Part shown: in pieces, positions 44,787 to 52,521 of the stretch | Layout: each line of letters begins with the position of its first letter | Position numbering within the stretch: position 1 is the stretch's first letter | DNA from: Marinoscillum sp049115815 | GTDB lineage: Bacteria > Bacteroidota > Bacteroidia > Cytophagales > Cyclobacteriaceae | DNA length: 64,000 nt | NCBI GenBank assembly: GCA_049115815.1 | Contig: JAGDZO010000004.1 | Coordinates: 328,860 to 392,859 of the forward strand | Direction: 5' to 3' | Program-made: the position numbers and the translations under genes | The notes under the pieces: model-generated | The model's input: only the letters and a program-made list of their open reading frames with translations | The model's database searches: none | What the model was told of the DNA's origin: nothing

Positions 44787-45649
44787 AAGGGATCATACTA
44801 GCTGGAGGGTCAGGTACGAGACTCCATCCGTTAACTCTAGCTGTCAGCAAGCAAATTCTGCCGGTTTACGATAAACCGATGATTTATTATCCATTGTCGG
44901 TTCTAATGCTTGCCGGTATCCGTGAGATATTGATCATCTCAACACCGCGAGATCTTCCCCTGTTTGAAAATCTACTGGGGGATGGTAAGAATTTGGGTTG
45001 CCAATTCTCTTATGCTGTTCAAGAAAAACCAGAAGGATTAGCGCAAGCATTCATAATCGGCGAAGAGTTCATCGGGAATGATTCAGTAGGGTTGATTTTG
45101 GGTGATAATATATTCTATGCCTCTGGTCTTTCTAAAAAGCTTCAATCGTGTGTCGACCCGCAGGGTGGAATTGTTTTTGCTTACCGAGTAAATGATCCAG
45201 AGCGTTATGGAGTTGTGGATTTTGATAGCAATGGAAAAGCATTGTCAATTGAAGAAAAACCTGAAGAGCCAAAATCAAATTATGCTGTGCCGGGACTCTA
45301 TTTCTATGACAATGATGTCGTGGAAATTGCTAAAACGATAGAACCGAGTTCTCGAGGCGAGTTAGAAATAACGACAGTTAATAATGTTTACTTAGAAAAA
45401 GGGCTCTTATCTGTGGAGAAACTTGACAGAGGTACTGCATGGCTGGACACTGGGACTTTTGAATCGTTGATCCAAGCTGGATCTTTTGTTCATGCGATAG
45501 AGGAGCGTCAAGGAATGAAGATCGGCTGCATAGAAGAAATTGCTTTCAAAATGGGCTTTATTGATGAAGAAGGCCTTCTTAAAGTTGCTGCACCTTTATC
45601 AAAAAGTGGGTACGGAGACTATTTGAAAAGAGTATTGACTTTAAGGTGA
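44783..45649 (+). CDS. rfbA: Glucose-1-phosphate thymidylyltransferase
   Basis: Makes dTDP-glucose from dTTP and glucose 1-phosphate, 288 residues. The nucleotide-binding motif is GIILAGGSGTRLHPLTLAVS, with KQILPVYDKPMIYYPLSVLM after it, the metal-binding LILGDNIFYAS, and LDRGTAWLDTGTFESLIQAG near the C-terminus. It is a standard RmlA, overlapping its neighbours rfbB and rfbC by 4 bp each. Confidence 0.96.
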   Translation: MKGIILAGGSGTRLHPLTLAVSKQILPVYDKPMIYYPLSVLMLAGIREILIISTPRDLPLFENLLGDGKNLGCQFSYAVQEKPEGLAQAFIIGEEFIGNDSVGLILGDNIFYASGLSKKLQSCVDPQGGIVFAYRVNDPERYGVVDFDSNGKALSIEEKPEEPKSNYAVPGLYFYDNDVVEIAKTIEPSSRGELEITTVNNVYLEKGLLSVEKLDRGTAWLDTGTFESLIQAGSFVHAIEERQGMKIGCIEEIAFKMGFIDEEGLLKVAAPLSKSGYGDYLKRVLTLR

Positions 45650-46200
45650 TGATATTAAGAGAAACAGAGAACAAAGATTGTAAATTGTTCACTCCGCGAG
45701 TCTTTGAAGATGAAAGAGGGTATTTTTACGAAGGGTTCAATAAAACTGCATTGAAAGAAAATCTGGGAATAGATTTTAATTTGGTTCAAATCAACCAATC
45801 AATGTCAACTAATGGTGTATTGAGAGGATTACACTTTCAACTACCCCCTTTTGATCAGGCAAAGTTGGTTTCAGTAATAGAGGGTGAGGTCATAGATGTT
45901 GCCGTTGATTTGCGTGTAGACTCATCGTTTTTTGGTCGTACTGAGAAGGTAATGCTTACCTCGGAGAATAAAAATCACTTTTACATCCCAAGAGGTTTTG
46001 CACACGGTTTTTTAGTGCTGTCGGATTACGCAAAATTCATGTACGGAGTTGATAATTTTTATTCACCCGAGCATGACTCAGGAATTATTTATTCTGATAA
46101 AGATTTGGACATTGATTGGGGGACAGATTTAAGTGAATTCATTGTTTCCAATAAAGATGCAGTTTTACAAAAATTTAAAGATTTCAAATCCCCATTTTAA
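45646..46200 (+). CDS. rfbC: dTDP-4-dehydrorhamnose 3,5-epimerase
   Basis: Cupin-fold epimerase of 184 residues. The catalytic His is in GVLRGLHFQLPPFDQAKLVS, the base-pair partner region in VIDVAVDLRVDSSFFG, and FYIPRGFAHGFLVLSDYAKF carries the conserved Tyr/His face. It converts the RmlB product to dTDP-6-deoxy-L-lyxo-4-hexulose. The reductase RmlD, expected next in the pathway, is not in this window; instead a UDP-glucuronate decarboxylase gene follows after 3 bp. Confidence 0.93.
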   Translation: MMILRETENKDCKLFTPRVFEDERGYFYEGFNKTALKENLGIDFNLVQINQSMSTNGVLRGLHFQLPPFDQAKLVSVIEGEVIDVAVDLRVDSSFFGRTEKVMLTSENKNHFYIPRGFAHGFLVLSDYAKFMYGVDNFYSPEHDSGIIYSDKDLDIDWGTDLSEFIVSNKDAVLQKFKDFKSPF

Positions 46201-46203
46201 AGT

Positions 46204-47148
46204 ATGTTAAAGAAGAAAGTATTAATAACAGGAGGAGCAGGATTTCTTGGATCTCACTTATGTGATCGATTTATTTCTGAGGGGTATTCAGTAATTGCAA
46301 TGGACAACCTCCTCACAGGAGATATTAATAACATTGCTCACTTGATGGGTAACCCAGATTTTGAATTTTGCCACCATGACGTATCAAAATATGTGCATGT
46401 TTCTGGAGATCTAGAATACATTCTCCATTTTGCCTCACCAGCGAGTCCTATTGATTATCTCAAGATGCCAATTCAGACCATGAAAGTTGGGTCTTTGGGT
46501 ACCCTTAATTGTCTAGGGTTGGCTAAAGCAAAAGGAGCAAGAATGCTGATTGCATCCACATCTGAAGTTTATGGTGACCCTTTGGTTCATCCGCAGACTG
46601 AAGAGTATTGGGGTAATGTTAATCCGGTTGGGCCAAGAGGTGTTTATGATGAGGCCAAAAGATTCCAAGAGGCCATTACCATGGCTTATCACACATTTCA
46701 TGGTTTGGAAACAAGGATAGTCCGAATTTTCAATACTTTCGGACCAAGGATGAGATTGGATGATGGTAGAGTTTTGCCAGCGTTTATTTCCCAAGCATTG
46801 AGAGGTGAGCCGCTTACTGCTTTTGGGGATGGCTCTCAAACACGATCATTTACTTATGTAGATGACTTGGTAGAAGGAATTTATCGACTTTTGAAAAGTG
46901 ACTACCCACATCCGGTCAATATCGGAAATCCAGAAGAAATAACTATTAACGAGTTTGGAGAAGAAATTCTCAGACTAACTGGCAGTAAGTCCAAAATATC
47001 TTATCAAGCTTTACCAAAAGATGACCCTAAGCAGCGTAAGCCAGACATCACATTAGCAAAGACAATTCTGGATTGGGAACCAAAATATACAAGGTCTGCG
47101 GGTTTAGAGCCTACCCTTGACTACTTCAAGAAAAAGGTATTAGTATAA
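46204..47148 (+). CDS. UDP-glucuronate decarboxylase (UDP-xylose synthase)
   Basis: SDR enzyme of 314 residues, UXS subfamily, converting UDP-GlcA to UDP-xylose. Diagnostic blocks: LITGGAGFLGSHLCDRFI, DNLLTGDINNIAHLMG, LHFASPASPIDYLKMPIQTM, IASTSEVYGDPLVHPQ, and GPRGVYDEAKRFQEAI (YxxxK). FNTFGPRMRLDDGRVLPAFI is another UXS signature. It implies xylose, or a xylose-derived sugar, in the polymer. It lies 1 bp before the UDP-HexNAc dehydrogenase gene. Confidence 0.92.
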   Translation: MLKKKVLITGGAGFLGSHLCDRFISEGYSVIAMDNLLTGDINNIAHLMGNPDFEFCHHDVSKYVHVSGDLEYILHFASPASPIDYLKMPIQTMKVGSLGTLNCLGLAKAKGARMLIASTSEVYGDPLVHPQTEEYWGNVNPVGPRGVYDEAKRFQEAITMAYHTFHGLETRIVRIFNTFGPRMRLDDGRVLPAFISQALRGEPLTAFGDGSQTRSFTYVDDLVEGIYRLLKSDYPHPVNIGNPEEITINEFGEEILRLTGSKSKISYQALPKDDPKQRKPDITLAKTILDWEPKYTRSAGLEPTLDYFKKKVLV

Positions 47149-47149
47149 T

Positions 47150-48406
47150 ATGGATTTTGAAGTTGGTGTCATTGGGTTGGGGTATGTTGGACTTCCACTT
47201 GCCGTGGAATCTGGCAAAAAGTATCCAACTATTGGATTTGACATTGATGCGAATCGAATTCAGGAACTGAAGGAAGGAGTTGATCGAACCTTAGAGATTA
47301 GCTCAGTTGAGTTGAGCCAAGCAGGAAATCTTGAATTTACTTCTTCTAAGGAACAACTGGCTAATTGTAACCTGTATATCGTTACCGTTCCTACGCCAGT
47401 TGATCAGCATAAAAAGCCAGACCTTACTGCTATCAAAGCAGCATCTTCATTGGTCGGAGGATTGCTAAGCGCGGGAGATATTGTGGTTTATGAATCCACA
47501 GTTTATCCTGGCTGCACAGAGGAAGTTTGCGTTCCTATTTTGGAGCGTGAAAGTGGAATGAGCTATAATAAAGATTTCTATTGTGGTTATTCTCCAGAGA
47601 GAATCAATCCAGGTGATAAAGTACATCGACTGCCTTCTATATTGAAGGTGACCAGTGGAAGTACGCCAGAGGTGGCGGAGAGAATTGACGGCTATTATGG
47701 ATCATTTATCCATGCGGGCACTTACAAAGCATCTTCTATTAAGGTGGCTGAGGCAGCCAAGGTGATTGAAAACAGTCAGAGAGATATCAATATTGCTTTT
47801 GTAAATGAATTGGCGCTAATCTTCGAGCGAATGGATATTGATACCCAAGAGGTCTTGGAAGCGGCAGGAACAAAGTGGAATTTTCTGAAGTTTAAACCCG
47901 GTTTAGTAGGCGGGCATTGTATTGGTGTAGATCCATTTTATCTGACTTATAAGGCGGAGGAATTGGGTTATCACCCGCAGGTGATACTTTCTGGAAGACG
48001 AATTAATGATCAGATGGGAGCCTATGTTGCTCAAAAAACGATCAAATTGTTATCTCAGAAGAAGCAATTGAATACTGAAACCAAGGTGCTAATCCTAGGT
48101 ATCACCTTTAAAGAAAATTGCCCTGATATTCGCAATAGTAGAGTAATAGATATTTATGCTGAGCTAGTAGACTATGGCTTAGATATAGATGTTTTTGATC
48201 CGAATGCAGATTCAATGGCAGTAAAAAAGGAATATAACATTGATATGGTCGGTGATATTGATATTGAAAAATATCAAGCGATTATCTTAGCTGTGGGACA
48301 TGACAGCTTTCTAGAATTACCTTGGGAAACATGGAAAAAAAATATTCCGGTGATTTTTGATGTAAAAAGTGTTTTGCCTAAAGACTTAGTAAATTCGCGG
48401 TTATAA
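47150..48406 (+). CDS. tviB: UDP-N-acetylhexosamine 6-dehydrogenase (TviB/WbpO type)
   Basis: NAD-dependent nucleotide-sugar dehydrogenase of 418 residues that oxidises UDP-GlcNAc or UDP-GalNAc to the uronic acid. The NAD site is GVIGLGYVGLPLAVE, followed by VPTPVDQHKKPDL and ESTVYPGCTEEVC. The catalytic Cys is in LVGGHCIGVDPFYLTYKAEE (about residue 256), and the C-terminal domain has ILGITFKENCPDIRNSR. The GGHCIGVDPFY form marks the TviB/WbpO/WecC group rather than UDP-glucose dehydrogenase. It sits 1 bp before the DUF2061 gene. Confidence 0.9.
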   Translation: MDFEVGVIGLGYVGLPLAVESGKKYPTIGFDIDANRIQELKEGVDRTLEISSVELSQAGNLEFTSSKEQLANCNLYIVTVPTPVDQHKKPDLTAIKAASSLVGGLLSAGDIVVYESTVYPGCTEEVCVPILERESGMSYNKDFYCGYSPERINPGDKVHRLPSILKVTSGSTPEVAERIDGYYGSFIHAGTYKASSIKVAEAAKVIENSQRDINIAFVNELALIFERMDIDTQEVLEAAGTKWNFLKFKPGLVGGHCIGVDPFYLTYKAEELGYHPQVILSGRRINDQMGAYVAQKTIKLLSQKKQLNTETKVLILGITFKENCPDIRNSRVIDIYAELVDYGLDIDVFDPNADSMAVKKEYNIDMVGDIDIEKYQAIILAVGHDSFLELPWETWKKNIPVIFDVKSVLPKDLVNSRL

Positions 48407-48407
48407 C

Positions 48408-48842
48408 ATGAAAGACAAAAGTCAAATTAGGCATATAGTTAAGGCCATCACTTGGAGATTTATTGCGTCAAGCACAACATTTTCGTTGGCATTGTTTTTT
48501 TTCGGAAGTGCGGAAATTGTGAAGGCATCATGGTTAGCCTTATTTGAAACTGGGATAAAAATCTTGATTTATTATGTGCATGAAAGAGTTTGGTTCAAGA
48601 TTAATCTCAAAGTAGACCATAAATTACGTCATATTTTTAAAGCGATCACTTGGCGGTTGATAGCATCAGGAACAACATTTGTGTTAGCTTTGCTGCTTTT
48701 CGAGGGACACTCCGATGCAATGGAAAAAGCTACCTTTATTGCCTTGATAGAATCAGTCTTAAAAATGATTTTCTACTATGGTCATGAAGAGGCGTGGTAT
48801 AGGATCAATTTGGGATTGGATAAAAGAAAAAAAAGTAGTTAA
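48408..48842 (+). CDS. Membrane protein with two DUF2061 domains
   Basis: A 144-residue protein made of two copies of DUF2061. Repeat 1 spans about residues 8-65 (RHIVKAITWRFIASSTTF) and repeat 2 about 75-138 (RHIFKAITWRLIASGTTF). Each carries a hydrophobic helix and a closing K-x-x-x-YY-x-HE-x-x-W motif (IYYVHERVWFKIN and FYYGHEEAWYRIN). Single-domain DUF2061 proteins are often found near sulfate-activation genes. The two copies differ in DNA sequence, so the duplication is not recent. It directly precedes cysC; a role in sulfate supply, perhaps at the membrane, is inference. Confidence 0.8.
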   Translation: MKDKSQIRHIVKAITWRFIASSTTFSLALFFFGSAEIVKASWLALFETGIKILIYYVHERVWFKINLKVDHKLRHIFKAITWRLIASGTTFVLALLLFEGHSDAMEKATFIALIESVLKMIFYYGHEEAWYRINLGLDKRKKSS

Positions 48843-48844
48843 CA

Positions 48845-49441
48845 GTGACTAATAATATTATACCTCATCAACATGCAGTTACCCGAAAAGAACGGGAACA
48901 ACTTTTAGGATACAAGCCGCTTCTTATTTGGTTTGTTGGACTATCTGGTTCAGGAAAATCTACACTCGCAAGCGCCTTAGAAGAAAGACTTTTTTCCGAG
49001 GGTATCAAAACTTATATTTTGGATGGAGACAATATAAGATCAGGACTAAATAGAGATTTGGATTTTTCGGATGAAAGTCGTGTCGAGAATATCAGGAGAA
49101 TTTCAGAAGTAGCAAAACTATTCGTGGACTCTGGGACTGTGGTTTTGACGGCATTTATTACTCCATTTTTAGAGGAAAGGGAAAAAGTTAGAAAGTTGGT
49201 TGGTAGTGATTATTTTGAAGTATTTGTGAGTTGTCCTTTGGAGGAATGTGAAAAAAGAGATGTCAAAGGCCTCTATGCAAAAGCAAGAAGAGGAGAGATT
49301 AAGAATTTCACTGGTATTGATTCTCCTTTTGAAGAGCCATCAAATGCTGACATTGTTATTGAGTCGCATAAAATTTCAATAGAGACGGGTGTCGATATGG
49401 TTTATAAAGTAGTAAAAGATAAAATTAGAATAAATGAGTAA
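48845..49441 (+). CDS. cysC: Adenylyl-sulfate kinase
   Basis: APS kinase of 198 residues, making PAPS from APS and ATP. The P-loop is in WFVGLSGSGKSTLASALEER, the APS-binding LDGDNIRSGLNRDLDFSD follows, and VFVSCPLEECEKRDVKGLYA with ARRGEIKNFTGIDSPFEEP completes the lid and substrate loop. The start is GTG at 48845, supported by the conserved opening HAVTRKEREQLLGY. The gene overlaps cysD by 8 bp and is separate from, not fused to, cysN. Confidence 0.94.
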   Translation: MTNNIIPHQHAVTRKEREQLLGYKPLLIWFVGLSGSGKSTLASALEERLFSEGIKTYILDGDNIRSGLNRDLDFSDESRVENIRRISEVAKLFVDSGTVVLTAFITPFLEEREKVRKLVGSDYFEVFVSCPLEECEKRDVKGLYAKARRGEIKNFTGIDSPFEEPSNADIVIESHKISIETGVDMVYKVVKDKIRINE

Positions 49442-50339
49442 TTACAATCTTACACATATCAAAGAGCTTGAAGCAGAGGCAATTTATATACTGAGAGAGG
49501 TTTTTGCGCAGTTTGAAAACCCTGCGATACTTTTTTCAGGAGGTAAGGATTCTATTTGTGTAGCCCATTTAGCAAGAAAAGCATTTTTTCCTGCCAAAAT
49601 TCCATTTCCATTTGTACATGTTGATACAGGCCATAATTTTCCTGAGACAATGGAATTCAGAAATAATTATATCCAAGAATTAGGAGTAAAACTCATCGTA
49701 GGATCAGTGCAGAAGTCAATAGACCAAGGTGCAGCTACTGAAGAAAAAGGAAAAAATGCGAGCAGAAATGCCATCCAAACAGTCACTTTGTTAGATACAA
49801 TTGAAGAAAATGGATTTGATGCTTGTATAGGAGGTGCTCGTAGAGACGAAGAAAAGGCTCGTGCTAAGGAGAGGTTCTTTTCTCATCGTGATGAATTCGG
49901 ACAATGGGACCCAAAAAATCAAAGACCTGAGTTATGGAATATTTTTAATGGAAGGTGTCATCAAGGCGAAAATTTTAGAGTTTTTCCTTTGAGTAATTGG
50001 ACTGAAATGGATGTTTGGCAATATATATTGTCTGAAAACATTGCATTACCTTCTCTTTATTTTGCTCATGACAGACAAGTGATACGCAGGAGTAATACAT
50101 GGCTTCCTGTTTCTGAATTTATCACTATCTCTGAAGACGAAGAAATAGTTACAAAACGAATAAGATTTAGAACATTAGGAGATATCACAATCACTGGTGG
50201 TGATGAGTCTGATGCAGATACGCTAGAAAAAATTGTAGACGAAGTAGCTTCTGCGAGGCAGACCGAAAGAGGTAATAGAGAGGATGACAAAAGATCTGAA
50301 ACCTCGATGGAAGACAGAAAAAAACAAGGATACTTTTAA
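49434..50339 (+). CDS. cysD: Sulfate adenylyltransferase subunit 2
   Basis: ATP-sulfurylase catalytic subunit of 301 residues, PP-loop family, making APS from sulfate and ATP. The PP-loop is in PAILFSGGKDSICVAHLARK; other blocks are FVHVDTGHNFPETMEFRN, ACIGGARRDEEKARAKERFF, and NWTEMDVWQYILSENIALP. It acts with the GTPase subunit encoded 21 bp downstream. Confidence 0.96.
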   Translation: MSNYNLTHIKELEAEAIYILREVFAQFENPAILFSGGKDSICVAHLARKAFFPAKIPFPFVHVDTGHNFPETMEFRNNYIQELGVKLIVGSVQKSIDQGAATEEKGKNASRNAIQTVTLLDTIEENGFDACIGGARRDEEKARAKERFFSHRDEFGQWDPKNQRPELWNIFNGRCHQGENFRVFPLSNWTEMDVWQYILSENIALPSLYFAHDRQVIRRSNTWLPVSEFITISEDEEIVTKRIRFRTLGDITITGGDESDADTLEKIVDEVASARQTERGNREDDKRSETSMEDRKKQGYF

Positions 50340-50360
50340 GACATTGAGAATAATTAATAG

Positions 50361-51647
50361 ATGAGCAAAGAAATCGAAAAACACGATAATAAGGGATATC
50401 TAAACATGGAGCTCCTCAGGTTCACTACAGCAGGAAGTGTGGACGATGGTAAAAGTACACTTATAGGTAGGCTCTTATATGATTCCAAATCGATATTTGA
50501 AGATCAAATGGATCAAGTAGCTAAGTCTAGTGAGAGAAAAGGGCTTGAGCATACTGACTTAGCTCTTCTCACTGATGGGCTAAAAGATGAAAGAGAGCAG
50601 GGTATAACCATTGACGTAGCTTACAGGTACTTTGCTACTCCTAAAAGGAAATTTATCATAGCGGATACTCCGGGACATATTCAGTACACACGAAACATGG
50701 TGACGGGAGCGTCAACAGCGAATTGTGCTTTACTCTTAGTTGATGCGCGAAAAGGAGTAATAGAACAGACTCAAAGACATTCAATAATAGCGTCATTGCT
50801 GAAGATTCCTCATGTCATAGTTTGTGTCAATAAAATGGACTTAGTCGATTATTCACAAGACACTTTTGAGAAAATTAAGGATGATTACGAAGCTTTTGCT
50901 TCTAAACTAGAAGTAAAAGATGTAAGGTTCATTCCTATATCTGCCTTAAATGGAGATAATGTGGTGAATAGGAGTGAAGAAATGGATTGGTACGGGGGCT
51001 CCACACTTTTATATACTCTTGAGAACTTACACATTGGAAGTGATCACAATCATATTGATTGTAGATTTCCAGTGCAAACGGTCATTAGACCTAAAAATGA
51101 TAAGTATCATGATTATAGGGGATATGCGGGCAGAATAGCGTCAGGTGTATTTAAGCCAGGAGATGAAGTAACCGTGATGCCGTCCGGGTTTAGTTCAACC
51201 ATCAAGTCAATTGATACTTATAATGGCGAGATTGAAGAAGCTTTCGCACCAATGAGTGTGACCATTCAATTAGAAGATGAGATTGATGTAGGTCGGGGAG
51301 ATATGATAGTGAGGACTCATAATAAACCCACACCAATTCAAGATATTGAAGTGATGGTGTGTTGGTTGAATGGTCAAGGACCAAAAGCAAGGTCAAAATA
51401 TATTCTTCGCCATACCACAACTGAGGTCAAGGCAATGGTCAAGGAGATTAGTTATAAGTTGGATATTAGCACACTTCATAGAAATGAGGAGGATAAAGAT
51501 ATTTCTGCCAATGATATTTGTAAAATGTCCTTAAGAACAACCAAACCATTACTTGCAGATTCTTATGCTAAGAACAGAATTACAGGTAGTCTAATTCTCG
51601 TAGATGAAGGAACCAATGAAACGGTGGCTGCCGGAATGATCATCTAA
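50361..51647 (+). CDS. cysN: Sulfate adenylyltransferase subunit 1 (GTPase)
   Basis: EF-Tu-like GTPase subunit of ATP sulfurylase, 428 residues. G1 is in TTAGSVDDGKSTLIGRLLYD, G3 in ADTPGHIQYTRNMVTGAS, and G4 in VCVNKMDLVDYSQD. Two beta-barrel domains follow. There is no C-terminal APS kinase fusion, in keeping with the separate cysC. It is followed by a 96-bp gap with palindromes, so it may end this transcript unit. Confidence 0.95.
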   Translation: MSKEIEKHDNKGYLNMELLRFTTAGSVDDGKSTLIGRLLYDSKSIFEDQMDQVAKSSERKGLEHTDLALLTDGLKDEREQGITIDVAYRYFATPKRKFIIADTPGHIQYTRNMVTGASTANCALLLVDARKGVIEQTQRHSIIASLLKIPHVIVCVNKMDLVDYSQDTFEKIKDDYEAFASKLEVKDVRFIPISALNGDNVVNRSEEMDWYGGSTLLYTLENLHIGSDHNHIDCRFPVQTVIRPKNDKYHDYRGYAGRIASGVFKPGDEVTVMPSGFSSTIKSIDTYNGEIEEAFAPMSVTIQLEDEIDVGRGDMIVRTHNKPTPIQDIEVMVCWLNGQGPKARSKYILRHTTTEVKAMVKEISYKLDISTLHRNEEDKDISANDICKMSLRTTKPLLADSYAKNRITGSLILVDEGTNETVAAGMII

Positions 51648-51653
51648 TTTCTA

Positions 51654-51700
51654 ATCCCCCTTTCGGGAGGGGTCAAGGGGTGAGTTTTTGATTAATCAAA
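51654..51700. other. C/G-rich tract and 14-bp palindrome in the cysN-cysQ gap
   Basis: The gap holds ATCCCCCTTTCGGGAGGGG, an imperfect hairpin of C4/G4 arms followed by TCAAGGGG, and then the exact palindrome TTTGATTAATCAAA (51687-51700). The first could be a weak terminator or a dispersed intergenic repeat unit; the second has the form of a dimeric regulator site. Neither assignment is proven. Confidence 0.35.
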
Positions 51701-51743
51701 GGTTCCCAAACGAATCAATATAACTCTGAATATAATTGAAATA

Positions 51744-52514
51744 ATGCCTGTAAAACAATCCTTAGACGACCTTCTTGTAGTAGCCAAACATGCCGCAAAA
51801 AAAGCTGGTGTTGAGATTCTAAAAATTTATGAATCTGGGGACTTCTCAATCGAAGCTAAAGCTGATGACTCTCCCTTAACTAGAGCCGATAAAGCTGCCC
51901 ATAATGCCATAGCGAAAGAACTAGAGAGCACAGAGTTGCCGATTCTTAGCGAAGAAGGAAGAGACATTCCGTTTGAAGAAAGAAAAAACTGGGACTACTT
52001 CTGGATGGTGGATCCTTTAGATGGAACCAAAGAGTTTATCAAAAGAAATGGAGAATTTACCGTGAACATTGCCCTGATTCATCAGGGACAAGTGGTGCTA
52101 GGAGTTGTTCAGGCACCTGTTTTGGGGAAAATGTATTGGGCAACAAAGGAAAAGGGTGCTTTTAGAGATGGCGAGTGCATTCAAGTTAATACATTCCATA
52201 AAAAGGATGAAGGGTTGAAGGTGGTGGCTTCTCGCTCGCATCTTAATGTTGAAACGCAAGATTTTTTGGATGACTTGAATAATCCTGAGGTGGTTTCCAA
52301 AGGGAGTTCTTTGAAACTTCTGATGGTAGCTGAGGGAGCAGCCGATTTGTATCCGAGATACGCCCCCACGATGGAGTGGGACACTGCCGCAGCGCAGATT
52401 ATTGTTGAAGAAGCTGGGGGCAATGTTAGTATTAAGGACACTGATCAAGATGTTCCCTACAATAAGGAGAACCTTTTGAATCCTTGGTTTTTGGTATCAG
52501 GTAGAAGTAAATAA
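51744..52514 (+). CDS. cysQ: 3'(2'),5'-bisphosphate nucleotidase CysQ
   Basis: Lithium-sensitive inositol-monophosphatase-fold enzyme of 256 residues that hydrolyses PAP (3'-phosphoadenosine 5'-phosphate) to AMP. Metal and active-site motifs are ILSEEGRDIPFEERKNW, MVDPLDGTKEFIKRNGEFTV (DPLDGT), and TMEWDTAAAQIIVEEAGGN. PAP is the by-product of sulfotransferases, so its place between the PAPS genes and the export and sulfotransferase genes fits PAP removal for polysaccharide sulfation. Confidence 0.93.
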   Translation: MPVKQSLDDLLVVAKHAAKKAGVEILKIYESGDFSIEAKADDSPLTRADKAAHNAIAKELESTELPILSEEGRDIPFEERKNWDYFWMVDPLDGTKEFIKRNGEFTVNIALIHQGQVVLGVVQAPVLGKMYWATKEKGAFRDGECIQVNTFHKKDEGLKVVASRSHLNVETQDFLDDLNNPEVVSKGSSLKLLMVAEGAADLYPRYAPTMEWDTAAAQIIVEEAGGNVSIKDTDQDVPYNKENLLNPWFLVSGRSK

Positions 52515-52521
52515 TTAATCT

